From assembly GCA_016195805.1 (NCBI GenBank), contig JACPYT010000016.1, positions 186,001 to 250,000 of the forward strand: a DNA stretch of 64,000 nt, written 5' to 3'. Both the position numbers and the translations under genes were made by a program. Below, in pieces: positions 1-10,414 of this stretch; the first letter of the stretch is position 1; the number at the start of each line of letters is the position of its first letter. The DNA is from Hydrogenophilales bacterium. Its GTDB lineage: Bacteria; Pseudomonadota; Gammaproteobacteria; Burkholderiales; Thiobacillaceae. The notes below the pieces were generated by a model. That model did no database searches. It was not told the DNA's origin and saw only the letters and a program-made list of their open reading frames with translations.

Positions 1-48
1 GAGCAGGTCGAGAAGTGGCTGGAATACAAGGCCGCCAAGTCGGCCTGA
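1..48 (+). CDS. C-terminal tail of a truncated gene
   Basis: A reading frame open at base 1 gives 15 codons ending in EYKAAKSA and a TGA at 46-48. High GC at third positions suggests real coding sequence. The charged helical tail is too short to identify a family. The start and most of the gene lie outside the window. Confidence 0.5.
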   Translation, partial: EQVEKWLEYKAAKSA

Positions 49-294
49 GTTTCATCTGGCGCTAGGTTTGCTTGCCGTCCGTCTGACGGCGAGCGGCGGC
101 TGGGTCGTCGGGGCGAGCAGTGCGGCAATCGCCTCGACAACCGGTGCGGGCTTGTTTTTTTGTGGCATTGCCGGCCCCGCGCCGGCAATGAGTTCGATGT
201 CATGAGCGCTCAGTCAGCCTTCCTGCCGAGCCACCTGCGCGCCTACATCAACCCGGCGAAGCCCACCGGCGGCGCGGCGCAAAGGGTATGACAC
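49..294. other. Intergenic region with hairpin and mini-ORF
   Basis: A 10-bp hairpin with one G-T pair (arms 70-79 and 85-94) follows the upstream stop and could end transcription, although no T tract follows it. A 29-codon plus-strand frame (202-291, MSAQSAFLPSHLRAYINP...) stops four bases before the tRNA gene. No good ribosome-binding site or family was recognised, so it is not called as a gene. Confidence 0.35.
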
Positions 295-414
295 GGAAGG
301 GAAGCGTTCCTGGTGGTGCGGCCGGATTTCAAATCCGGTTGGTGGTGTCAGTCGCTCCCGGGCGGGTTCCACTTCCGCTTCCACTTCCACTTCCACTTCC
401 ACTTCCTTCCGCCA
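295..414 (+). tRNA. selC: tRNA-Sec (anticodon TCA) with an expanded 3' acceptor strand
   Basis: This is the UGA-decoding selenocysteine tRNA gene. The sequence shows an 8-base 5' acceptor strand (295-302), a perfect 5-bp anticodon stem (322-326/334-338) around a loop with TCA at 329-331, a long variable arm, a T arm (362-366, loop 367-373, 374-378) and an encoded GCCA end (411-414). Bacterial tRNA-Sec normally measures about 95 nt; this gene is 120. Removing bases 383-406, four copies of ACTTCC, leaves 96 nt with the expected 8-bp acceptor (TTCC 379-382 joined to TTCC 407-410). As written, the insertion separates the two halves of the acceptor 3' strand, so function is doubtful unless the extra loop is tolerated or removed. 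The identity is firm; the activity is not. Confidence 0.88.
371..406 (+). repeat. Hexanucleotide repeat inside selC
   Basis: Six tandem hexamers of the form RCTTCC: ACTTCC, GCTTCC, then four ACTTCC. The first two are explained by the normal T arm and acceptor. The last four (383-406) are extra and look like slippage expansion. Confidence 0.9.
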
Positions 415-748
415 CTTATCAGCAGGTGTCGGGTATCGGGAATTTGAGCCTGACGAGACGGTCGCATTGATGTTGTGAGAGGTCGGTTATCGGCCTAAAG
501 AGACGGTCAGCCCGTCGGTCACGACGTCCGGTTCTCGCGCCTGAGCCGCCATCGGCCTGCCATTGACACCAATTGACCCTCAACGCGCACTTCCAGTCAG
601 GAAACCTTCTCCGGCAGCATACCTGGATGCTTTCCGCTGATCCGCGTTCGTGCTACCCACCTGCTATTCTCAGGCTTGAAGCCTCGCCGAAATCCCGTCG
701 TACAGGCTGGGTCTGGATGATCGCAGGAAACCGGAGGATGGATCGGAC
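415..748. other. Intergenic region before the glycosidase gene
   Basis: No gene is supported here. GAGACGGTC occurs twice (around 455 and 500) in a short degenerate repeat. A TTGACA hexamer at 563-568 has no convincing -10 partner. GGAGG at 733-737 is the ribosome-binding site of the next gene. Confidence 0.4.
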
Positions 749-3433
<2,685 letters not shown>

Positions 3434-3449
3434 GGCTTGCCGCTTGCGA

Positions 3450-3743
3450 TTATCTGAGTGGTTCCCCGCTGCCGATATGGTATATGTCCCAACTTTGGCC
3501 CGCGCTGGACTGCGAGTTTCCCTGGTAGGCGGCAGCGTGGATCGGTTCCCCCATGCCCATCTGGAACGCATCGAATCCACTGCTGGCTGGCTGGTCGGGT
3601 GCGGCCTGGGCAATACGTTCGCCCTGGCCGGTATTGTAAATGTCCCACCCTTTGCCAGGGTCCGACCTTGCGGGTGCGGCGGCGAACGCACACGCCATGC
3701 CCATGGATACGGTCACCATGTAAATCCATTTCAAAGCTTTCAT
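3450..3743 (-). CDS. Small exported protein with three WDIY-type repeats
   Basis: A 97-residue protein of unknown function. Residues 1-26 form a signal peptide (KALKWIY..., hydrophobic core, AFAAAPA), so it should be periplasmic or secreted. The mature part is three repeats of about 13 residues: GWDIYNTGQGERI, GFDAFQMGMGEPI and SWDIYHIGSGEPL, joined by Ala/Ser/Gln-rich linkers. The start at 3743 follows an AGGAGAAG ribosome-binding site. It lies 71 bp after the cytochrome c gene on the same strand and may be the last gene of the sigma-factor operon. No family was recognised. Confidence 0.72.
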   Translation of the reverse strand: MKALKWIYMVTVSMGMACAFAAAPARSDPGKGWDIYNTGQGERIAQAAPDQPASSGFDAFQMGMGEPIHAAAYQGNSQSSAGQSWDIYHIGSGEPLR

Positions 3744-3814
3744 GATCTTCTCCTTCAACAGAAACTGAACAGCCGTCCTCCTAAGTATTGAAAAGCGAAG
3801 TAGCCGAGGACTGA

Positions 3815-4198
3815 CTACTTCCGACATAGTTCGGATGCATTCGCCCATTTGAGATAGGCAATCAAGTCGGCACGCTCCTTGTCGTCTTTCACACCTGCGT
3901 ATCCCATCGAGGTGCCGGGAACGGTTTTCAGTGGGTTGGCGAGAAAGCGGTTGAGCGTCACTTCGTTCCACACGATGTTCGAGTGCCTCATCGCATCCGA
4001 ATACGCGAACCCCGATACGCCCCCCGCGCGGCGCCCGAACAAGCCGCAGTGCCGCGGCCCGGTTCGGTCATAAGCGAGAGCATGACAGGCTAGGCAACGC
4101 GAATAGATGGCCTCGCCCGCCTTGGGATCGCCCGGTGGCATCGCGAGCGCAACCGTGGCGGCCATCCCGAGAATCATCGCCGCAGGCAGACGGGTCAT
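3815..4198 (-). CDS. Class I cytochrome c, periplasmic
   Basis: A 127-residue monohaem cytochrome for periplasmic electron transfer. It has a signal peptide (residues 1-19), the haem-binding motif CLACH (C35, C38, H39), and a probable axial Met98 in GTSMGYAG, in the order typical of cytochrome c2/c550. RTGPRHCGLFGRRAGG after the haem motif is characteristic of this group. Its start overlaps the stop of the ferritin-like gene by four bases (ATGA), so the two are translationally coupled. Its partner is unknown. Confidence 0.85.
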   Translation of the reverse strand: MTRLPAAMILGMAATVALAMPPGDPKAGEAIYSRCLACHALAYDRTGPRHCGLFGRRAGGVSGFAYSDAMRHSNIVWNEVTLNRFLANPLKTVPGTSMGYAGVKDDKERADLIAYLKWANASELCRK

Positions 4199-4776
4199 GA
4201 CATGAATGCAGACGGCACCGGCACTTCGCCCAGCGCGTTGCGCAGCACGGCCCAGTGCATCGCCTCGTCGCCGAGTATGCTGGCGGCTGCCGTGGAGAGA
4301 TCGCGATTGCCGAACAGCGGCACGGCGCCCAGATAAGCACTGACAGCGCCTTTCTCCAGGGTGGCCGCGAAGCGCAGCACATCGGCCTGGCTCTTCAGGG
4401 TCTCGACCGGGAAGTGGTAGGCGGCTTTGGGTTCGACCGGCGTGCCGCCAAGTTTCCTGATGGTCTTAGCGAGGGTGTCGGCATGCTGTTTGTGATGTCC
4501 TTGAAACGTCACCGCAAGATCAAGCACGGGCTTTTGCAGCAGGCCGCTTTCCGCTCCCACCTGATAGGCGGCGATCGCTTCGAACTCCGCGCCGAGCGCG
4601 CTGTTGAGTATGCTTGCATCCGAGGTGACGGCGACGCCACCTTTTTTGGCCGCCAGCGCATCCTTCCCGGCGAGCAGCGCGACCGCCGCTCCCGACAGCA
4701 GCAGGCCGGATTGGAACAAGAACGAGCGACGGGCGACGAGCGTATTGACGACGGGGTCGCTGATGAATGGGGACAT
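4195..4776 (-). CDS. Ferritin-like protein with Tat signal
   Basis: A 193-residue DUF4439-like four-helix protein. Residues 12-43 look like a twin-arginine signal (ARRSFLFQSG, then a hydrophobic stretch ending in ALAA), so a folded metalloprotein is probably exported. The helices carry E and H residues spaced as in ferritin-like domains: LGAEFEAIAAYQ, QGHHKQHADTL, LEKGAVSAY and GDEAMHWAVLR. The gene lies between the ECF sigma factor (24 bp upstream) and the cytochrome c (ATGA overlap). A role in oxidative or metal stress is inferred from this neighbourhood. Confidence 0.78.
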   Translation of the reverse strand: MSPFISDPVVNTLVARRSFLFQSGLLLSGAAVALLAGKDALAAKKGGVAVTSDASILNSALGAEFEAIAAYQVGAESGLLQKPVLDLAVTFQGHHKQHADTLAKTIRKLGGTPVEPKAAYHFPVETLKSQADVLRFAATLEKGAVSAYLGAVPLFGNRDLSTAAASILGDEAMHWAVLRNALGEVPVPSAFMS

Positions 4777-4799
4777 GACAGTTCTCCTTTGATTGAACG

Positions 4800-5516
4800 T
4801 TAAGAATGATTGGGTGGCTCCTGCCCGGAGCCCTTGAGTTGGGCCCAGACGCCCGCCACGATGCGGTTGCAGCGCTCACCGGCGAAGGCGAACGCCTCTT
4901 CGAAGGCAAAATCGATCTCACGTGCGAGGGCCTCGCGCAGCAGACTCTTCGCCCGGAAATACCGGGTGCGTACTGTCACCTGCGGAATACCAAGGCTGGC
5001 CGCAGCCTCTTCAACGCTCATCTCCTCCACTGCGCGCAGCACGAAAACCGTACGAAAGGCGTCCGGCAGCGCATCGATCTTGGCTTCGAGCAGCCGCCGC
5101 GCTTCCGCGCGCAACGCCGCCTGCTCCGGCTGGGGGAAAATCGATTCATCCATTTGCACCTCCGCAATGGCTTCGTCGTGGCCGGTGTCGCCGCTCAGCT
5201 GGATAACCTTGGCAGTGCGGCTGCGCTTGCGCGTGCGCGCGACTGCCTCGTTCACGACGATTCGGATCAGCCAGGTCGAGAGCTTGGCGTCGCCACGAAA
5301 CGTATCCATTGCCCGATAGGCAAGCAGGTAGGCGCCCTGCACGGCATCCTCGGCCTCGGCATCATCCCTGAGAATGCTGCGCGCGGTCCGGTACATCTTT
5401 TGGTTGTAGCGCCGCATGAGCAGCGTGAACGCGTGATCGTCACCGCCTGCAATCCGTTGCACAATTTCCGCATCGGTCAGGGCTTGTTGCTCGGACGTGA
5501 GGGCCGCTGGTTTCAT
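4800..5516 (-). CDS. ECF-family RNA polymerase sigma factor
   Basis: A 238-residue sigma-70 family factor. Region 2 spans about residues 25-95 (DHAFTLLMRRYNQKMYRTA, DAEDAVQGAYLLAYRAM, STWLIRIVVNEAVAR). Region 4 covers about 140-195 (LPDAFRTVFVLRAVEEMSVEEAAASLGIPQ, then VRTRYFRAKSLLR). A C-terminal extension of about 40 residues contains FAGERCNRIV. No anti-sigma gene adjoins it, so control may rest on the extension or on a distant partner. It heads the ferritin/cytochrome operon. The name EcfG-like or RpoE-like is deliberately not given. Confidence 0.88.
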   Translation of the reverse strand: MKPAALTSEQQALTDAEIVQRIAGGDDHAFTLLMRRYNQKMYRTARSILRDDAEAEDAVQGAYLLAYRAMDTFRGDAKLSTWLIRIVVNEAVARTRKRSRTAKVIQLSGDTGHDEAIAEVQMDESIFPQPEQAALRAEARRLLEAKIDALPDAFRTVFVLRAVEEMSVEEAAASLGIPQVTVRTRYFRAKSLLREALAREIDFAFEEAFAFAGERCNRIVAGVWAQLKGSGQEPPNHS

Positions 5517-5555
5517 GGTTTCTCCCGAGATGAATCTTCTTGCGCAGTTACGACA

Positions 5556-5584
5556 TTAGATGACAGCGGGAAGAAATGTGTTCC
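5556..5584 (-). promoter_or_regulatory. Candidate ECF-type promoter upstream of the sigma gene
   Basis: On the minus strand GGAAC (5584-5580) is followed, about 15 bases on, by GTCATCTAA (5564-5556). This resembles the GGAAC / TCTAA promoters of RpoE-like sigma factors. It lies about 40 bp upstream of the sigma start codon and would allow autoregulation. This is a pattern match only. Confidence 0.4.
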
Positions 5585-6043
5585 GGATATTTCATGCCGA
5601 TGTTCCTGCCGGGAGGAGGACTTGAATGGGTTCAGTTGGGGCGGGATGTTATCCATCAGAACGGACGGGGCGGCTGCTGGGGCAACATGCTGAAACGCAA
5701 TCGAGGCATAGTCCATGGCCAGAATTTCACCCCCGACGCTACTCCATGGTCGCGATCGTATCGACCTTGTCCGGGTAAAACGCGAGGTATTCGTTGATCG
5801 CGAACATCTCGTCGTACGGCTGTCAGTTATCCGCTTCCCACCGCAACCGACCTCCGAATAAGCATGAGCTGAACGCCGCACCGACTGAGAACCGCATCTT
5901 CAGTGCCTCTTAACTGACTGCCTGCAATGCGGCGGATGTGGCTCACTCTGACCTGTTTCAGAACACCGCACTCGCACGGAATTTGAATTTCAATACGCCG
6001 ACTCGGGCGACGATTCAAACCGGCTCTTCGACACCTCACGCCG
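5585..6043. other. Gene-poor region with an orphan coding fragment
   Basis: No complete gene is supported. On the minus strand 5739-5822 reads 27 codons (QPYDEMFAINEYLAFYPDKV...) ending in TAG, with a TGA just upstream and no start. Its composition looks protein-coding, like the C-terminus of a lost enzyme. The rest has stops in all frames or only poor frames. Confidence 0.35.
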
Positions 6044-7576
6044 CTATGCGTCGATGCTGAGGATCTGCGCCTGTTCGTCGGCGCCGAGCGGCTCTTCGGT
6101 ATCGAGTTGATGCTGCAACACGGCGAGATCGGCCTCGGAAGCGTCGTTGCCTGCGCGTGCGCGCCGGACGATGCGTTCGCGCAGCGTGGCGACGGGGACG
6201 CGGAAATCGAGGATGCGGAATTCGACGTTGTACGTGTGTGCGACGTCGCGCAGCAGGTCGCGCTGCCAGCGCGCGGTGAAGGTGGCGTCGACGATGACGG
6301 ACCAGCCGGCGTCGAGGAGCTTGCCTGCCAGCTGCGCCAGGTGGGCATAGGTGCGGTGCGTGGCGTCGGCTGCATACAAGTCCTGTCCGATACCTGATCC
6401 GCTTTTTTCCAGGGCATCGAGACCGGCGAGGCGCTTGCGTTCGATATCGGAGCGCAGGCGGATGGCGCCGGGGGTCTGCATCCATGTTTGCGTGACGGTG
6501 GTCTTGCCTGAGCCCGACAGGCCGTGGGTGATGTCGAGGCGCGGGGGCGGAGGGTGCGTCAGCGTCGTTGCCAGCTGTAGCAAGGCGCGCACGTCGGCGA
6601 GCGCGGCGTCGCGTTCCGTGCCCGTGGTCTGTGCGCTGCGGATGGCGCTGACCTTGGCGCGCACCAGCGCTCGGTAGACGGCGTAGTAGCGCATTAACGC
6701 CAAGCCGGCGTAGTCGCCGGTCGCTTCGAGCCAGCCGTTCAGGAACAGCCAGGCCCAGTCGGCGTGGCCGCGCTGCAGCAGGTCCATATAGCAGAAGGCG
6801 ACCTCGGACTGGATGTCGATCCAGCGCAGCTCGGGGTTGAACTCGATGCAGTCGAACACCAGCAGCTGGTCGTCGACCCAGGCGAGGTTGCCGAGATGGA
6901 GGTCGCCGTGGCATTCGCGCACGAAGCCGTCGCGCTTGCGCGCGGCCATCAGCGGGGCGAGCCGGGCGTGCGCTTCGGCGCTCCAGCGCTGCAGCTTGTC
7001 GAGCTGTTCGCGGTCGGCCGCATCGACGAGGTGCGGCGCGATCTGCGCAAAGTTCTGGGCCACCGGGCGCCAGATGGCGTCCGGACTGCCCCACGGGCTG
7101 TCTGCCGCGGCGCGCGCGCAGCCATCGAGATGGAAACGCGCGAGGGTGGTGGCGATGGCTTCGACGTGCTGCGCGCTCATGCCGCCTTGCGCGTCGAGCC
7201 GGTCGAGCGTGGCGTCGGGCGGGAATTGCCGCATTTGCACCGCATACTCGAATGCCATGCCTTGCCCGTTGATGCGCGGGGCGGCCGGGGTGCCGGTGAT
7301 GGGCACGACATCGAGGTAGATGTCGGGTGCCAGCCGCCGGTTGAGCTGCACTTCGTCGCAGCAGGCGTGCAGGCGCTTGTCGAGGCTGCTGAAATCGAGA
7401 AAGCCGAGGTTGAGCGGCTTCTTGATCTTGTAGGCGAATTCGCCGGTGAGCAGGACCCAGGAGATGTGGGTTTCGATGAGCCGCACCGGGCCTGCCGGAT
7501 GGTCGTAGCAGGCCGGGTCGTGCAGGCTGCGGATCAGTTCAGCCGTATCGTCTGGCGCTTCCTGCAGGGTGGACAT
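6044..7576 (-). CDS. Aminoglycoside-phosphotransferase-like domain fused to a P-loop kinase
   Basis: A 510-residue two-domain protein. Residues 1-330 resemble the APH/choline-kinase fold: ITGTPAAPRING, the catalytic-loop-like ECHGDLHLGNLAW (about 215) and VFDCIEFNPELRWIDI. Residues 345-510 form a P-loop kinase with Walker A GLSGSGKTT (about 352) and a zeta-toxin/gluconate-kinase-like layout (RLRSDIERKRL, VIVDATFTARWQRD). Families with this fusion are annotated as bifunctional APH/ATP-binding proteins of unknown substrate. Drug resistance is unlikely from context. The gene precedes the HPF gene on the same strand. Confidence 0.8.
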   Translation of the reverse strand: MSTLQEAPDDTAELIRSLHDPACYDHPAGPVRLIETHISWVLLTGEFAYKIKKPLNLGFLDFSSLDKRLHACCDEVQLNRRLAPDIYLDVVPITGTPAAPRINGQGMAFEYAVQMRQFPPDATLDRLDAQGGMSAQHVEAIATTLARFHLDGCARAAADSPWGSPDAIWRPVAQNFAQIAPHLVDAADREQLDKLQRWSAEAHARLAPLMAARKRDGFVRECHGDLHLGNLAWVDDQLLVFDCIEFNPELRWIDIQSEVAFCYMDLLQRGHADWAWLFLNGWLEATGDYAGLALMRYYAVYRALVRAKVSAIRSAQTTGTERDAALADVRALLQLATTLTHPPPPRLDITHGLSGSGKTTVTQTWMQTPGAIRLRSDIERKRLAGLDALEKSGSGIGQDLYAADATHRTYAHLAQLAGKLLDAGWSVIVDATFTARWQRDLLRDVAHTYNVEFRILDFRVPVATLRERIVRRARAGNDASEADLAVLQHQLDTEEPLGADEQAQILSIDA

Positions 7577-7603
7577 GCCTGCCTCATCGACCGTGGCGCG
7601 CGC

Positions 7604-7909
7604 TTACAGCTGCCGCGCGTAGTCTTCCAGCTGCCGCTTGGCGGCGTCGAAGGCGTCGCGCAGCGCGACGTAGGCATCCTCGTTCTCCTGCTTGTCGACC
7701 ACGATTTCCTTGCCGGGCACGCCGAGGTCGATGCGGACGTTGAAAGGTTTGCCCTGCTGGTGATGTTTGGCGGGCTGTTCGACCACGACCCGGCAGCTGA
7801 TGATGTCGGCGAAAACCTGTTCGAGTTTCTGGGCCTTGTCGCGGATGTGGGTGTCGAGGGCTTCGGAAGCGGGAATGTCGCGGAAGGTGATTTGAAGCGG
7901 GGTTTTCAT
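7604..7909 (-). CDS. Short ribosome hibernation promoting factor (HPF/RaiA family)
   Basis: A 101-residue single-domain HPF expected to bind the 30S subunit at the decoding centre and help idle ribosomes survive starvation. The beta-alpha-beta pattern is clear: PLQITFRDIPASEALDTHIR, SCRVVVEQP, FNVRIDLGVPGKEIVV and YVALRDAFDAAKRQLEDY. It opens with MKTPLQITFRDI, the same first 12 residues as the HPF-cold-shock fusion at 18971. It lacks the C-terminal dimerisation domain of long HPF. It is followed at 27 bp by the APH/P-loop gene. Confidence 0.88.
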   Translation of the reverse strand: MKTPLQITFRDIPASEALDTHIRDKAQKLEQVFADIISCRVVVEQPAKHHQQGKPFNVRIDLGVPGKEIVVDKQENEDAYVALRDAFDAAKRQLEDYARQL

Positions 7910-7956
7910 GATGACTCCGTTGGGTTGGGATGGAGGCAGGACAGTCCTGCCTCGCT

Positions 7957-8355
7957 TTACAGTTTCGGGTGGCCTTCCTGGGCGTAGTGCTTTTCGCGCT
8001 GTTCCTGGCAGACGATGCAGCGCTTGGCGGTGGGATAGGCCTGCAGGCGGGTGAAGCCGACCTCGTTGCCGCAGTCGATGCAGACGCCGTATTCGCCGTC
8101 CCTGACGCGCTGCAGGGCGGCTTCGATGTCCCGCATGCCATCGATATGGCGATCGAGGATCGCGAGGTTGAAATCCGCCAGCGCATTGGCCATCGACTCG
8201 TCGCCGGCATCGCCCGGCTCGCGGTTGAGCAGGTCGATGCGATGCTGGTTGCCCGAGTTCTCCAGTTCCTCGCGCACTTCACGCAAGCGCGTCTGGTAAT
8301 CCTCTTTGAGTTTTCGGGTCAGCTGGTCGAGCTGGGTGTGGGTAAGTACGGCCAT
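7957..8355 (-). CDS. DksA/TraR family zinc-finger protein
   Basis: A 132-residue protein of the DksA/TraR family, which binds RNA polymerase through the secondary channel. An N-terminal coiled coil (residues 8-80) precedes a four-cysteine zinc finger (C92, C95, C113, C116; CIDCGNE...CIVCQ). The coiled-coil tip carries ADFNLAILDRH rather than the canonical acidic DksA tip, so it is probably a paralogue with altered ppGpp response. It sits 47 bp upstream of the short HPF gene on the same strand. Confidence 0.87.
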   Translation of the reverse strand: MAVLTHTQLDQLTRKLKEDYQTRLREVREELENSGNQHRIDLLNREPGDAGDESMANALADFNLAILDRHIDGMRDIEAALQRVRDGEYGVCIDCGNEVGFTRLQAYPTAKRCIVCQEQREKHYAQEGHPKL

Positions 8356-8418
8356 CGAACCTCCTGCGCATGTTGTGACTGGATCAAGACCTGCCTTTAA
8401 TCTAAGGATAGCAATATC

Positions 8419-9177
8419 CTATTTCAAAGGCGACCGGATTTCGTGGGGCGCCGGCATTCCGGCGCCCTGGCATTCCATCGTGGCTGAGTGAAACGTCTCG
8501 ACGACGAGCGCCTGCAGGGCGAGCCAGCGGCGCCCGCCGGGCAATACATGCTTCTGGTTGATTTCCAGTTCGATCCCGACATACAGGTCGGCCGAGAACC
8601 GGCGGCGCAGGAAGGCGGTGAAGCCATCCGACTTGCCCGTATAGGGGTAATTGCGGCGCAGCCTCAATCCGCGTGCGCGTGACTCGATCCGGAGTTGCCA
8701 GCGGCGGCATAGTTCGGCCTCGCCGGCACGCGCCGGGTCGTAGAGCAGGCCGACATCGGCGTTGCGGACCACACCGTCGAGCACCGGCGTGAAACTGTGG
8801 GAGGCGAGATGAATCACCCGGCTGCCGCGCGCGATCGCGGCGGCGATGTGCGCCTCGACTGCGGTCCGGTAGGGCAGGTAATGCCGGGCCAGGATTTCGC
8901 GGCGGACGGCAGCCGGCGCGTTGCGGGTGGCCTCGGAATACAGCTTCGGATGGCCGATCGAGCGGTTGAGGTCGATCAGCAGGCGGCTGGTGGTGGAGAC
9001 GAACAGCGGCGCGTCCAGCAGCCGGGCGAATTTCCGCGCCACGGCCAGCGCGCCGGGGTCGTAGCCGCGGTGGCTGTGCAGCAGGGTCTCGAAGCCCGCA
9101 AACAGGAGGCGGTAGCACGGCGGGATGCGGTTGCCGCCATGCTCGCAGGTGATCAGGACATGCTCGGTCCGGGGCAT
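8419..9177 (-). CDS. N-formylglutamate amidohydrolase family protein
   Basis: A 252-residue member of the FGase family, zinc hydrolases that cleave amide bonds of N-acyl amino acids. The N-terminus shows the family's VLITCEHGGNRIP, then HRGYDPGALAVAR, STTSRLLIDLNRSIGHP and IHLASHSFTPVLDG. The start at 9177 is five bases after the stop of the GCS2 gene. It is the last gene of the C39/RimK/GCS2 set, so it may remove an acyl group from, or hydrolyse, that pathway's product. Confidence 0.82.
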   Translation of the reverse strand: MPRTEHVLITCEHGGNRIPPCYRLLFAGFETLLHSHRGYDPGALAVARKFARLLDAPLFVSTTSRLLIDLNRSIGHPKLYSEATRNAPAAVRREILARHYLPYRTAVEAHIAAAIARGSRVIHLASHSFTPVLDGVVRNADVGLLYDPARAGEAELCRRWQLRIESRARGLRLRRNYPYTGKSDGFTAFLRRRFSADLYVGIELEINQKHVLPGGRRWLALQALVVETFHSATMECQGAGMPAPHEIRSPLK

Positions 9178-9181
9178 CGCA

Positions 9182-10414
9182 TCAGTCCACGAACATCCGG
9201 CCTGCTTCCAGGCAGTCGCACAGCACCCGGTACAGTTCGCGCAGGCCTGCTGCGCCGGATGCCGGCCCCAGTGAGCGCAGCAGGCGGCGGGCAAGCGGCC
9301 CCTGTTCGAAGATCACGCGCAGCGGCCCGTGCCCGGGGGCGTCAGAGTCCGGCAGGGTCGTTTCGACGAGGTGCCGCCAAAGTTCGCCGGCCTGGCAGGC
9401 GCGGTCGGGATACCCCAGCAGCCGCAGGTAGCCGGCGTCGTCGATCACCGCTTCGTCGGCATCGCGGATGCAGGCGGCGAGGCACTTCGCCAGATCCTCC
9501 GTGGCGACCGTCTGCTGCAGGGCGAGCGGCGACCAGGTGCCGTCGTAGAGCGCCCGAATGGCGGCGGTGGCGGCGGTGGCGATGGCGAGGTCGGCCTGCG
9601 GACACTCCTGCACGTCGATCACGCGGATTTCGAGGGCGTTGCGCTCGAAGCGCGGAATCGCGCCGCGGGCATTGAGCCATTCGTGCTGCAGCACGCCCTC
9701 GGGATCGAGCGGCGCGATGTCGCGGTACATGGGCGCCAGTACGTTCAATTCGTAGTCGGCGCGGCTGCCGGCGGTGTCCGGGATCGTCTGGCCGATCACC
9801 GACGGGACGCGCTGGACAGCCGTGCGGTAGGCCGCTAGGCGGGTGTCCAGATAGCCGCTCGGCGCGCCGTCCGCGACCGGCGAACTCGCCGCGATGGCCG
9901 GCAGGATGGGCAGCAGCAGCCGCACGGCGGCATGCAGCCGTGCGAACTCGGCATCGCCGGCGAAGGGCAGGTTGAGGTGCATGCTTTGCAGGTTGGCCTG
10001 GCCGTGCTGCCGGCAGCCGAAGATGCGGTCGTAAGCCTGGTAGAGGGGTGCGTGGTCGTGCGGCCACAGATGGGTGTCGGCAGCGGGGTTCATCCACGGA
10101 TGCATGCCGCCCGGCATGAGCCGTGCGCCGAGGGGCGCCAGCAATTGGTCGATGACGCCGATCTCGGCCTGGAAGCCTGCGGCCAGGGGCTCGAGCGTGG
10201 GCTCGGGACGGGTGTTTTTGAGCTCGACGAGATGCAGCACGATCTCGTTGGACCAGCCGAAGCGTCCGCGCTCGACATCGGCGCCATCGCCGCCTGCCTC
10301 GCGCAAAAGCTTGTCGGCAACCGGCATCACCGCGAGCGTCTGGCGGTCGACGATCATGTATTCCAGTTCGATGCCGTAGCCCGCGAAGGCATGTAGAGGG
10401 GGGGCCGAGCGCAT
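9182..10414 (-). CDS. GCS2-family carboxylate-amine ligase
   Basis: A 410-residue member of the glutamate-cysteine ligase 2 family, ATP-dependent enzymes that join a carboxylate to an amine. Family features are GIELEYMIVDRQTLAVMP near the N-terminus, GWSNEIVLHLVELKN, the metal-site region GGMHPWMNP, QSMHLNLPF, and RFERNALEIRVIDVQECP. The start is fixed by an ATGA overlap with the stop of the RimK-like gene at 10414-10416. Substrates are unknown; glutathione synthesis is unlikely because the partner is a RimK-type rather than a GshB-type ligase. Confidence 0.83.
   Translation of the reverse strand: MRSAPPLHAFAGYGIELEYMIVDRQTLAVMPVADKLLREAGGDGADVERGRFGWSNEIVLHLVELKNTRPEPTLEPLAAGFQAEIGVIDQLLAPLGARLMPGGMHPWMNPAADTHLWPHDHAPLYQAYDRIFGCRQHGQANLQSMHLNLPFAGDAEFARLHAAVRLLLPILPAIAASSPVADGAPSGYLDTRLAAYRTAVQRVPSVIGQTIPDTAGSRADYELNVLAPMYRDIAPLDPEGVLQHEWLNARGAIPRFERNALEIRVIDVQECPQADLAIATAATAAIRALYDGTWSPLALQQTVATEDLAKCLAACIRDADEAVIDDAGYLRLLGYPDRACQAGELWRHLVETTLPDSDAPGHGPLRVIFEQGPLARRLLRSLGPASGAAGLRELYRVLCDCLEAGRMFVD

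Noticed and set aside
371-406. Tandem repeat considered as a CRISPR or minisatellite locus
   Set aside because: Six-base units without spacers inside a tRNA gene; no CRISPR-like repeats or cas genes occur in the window.
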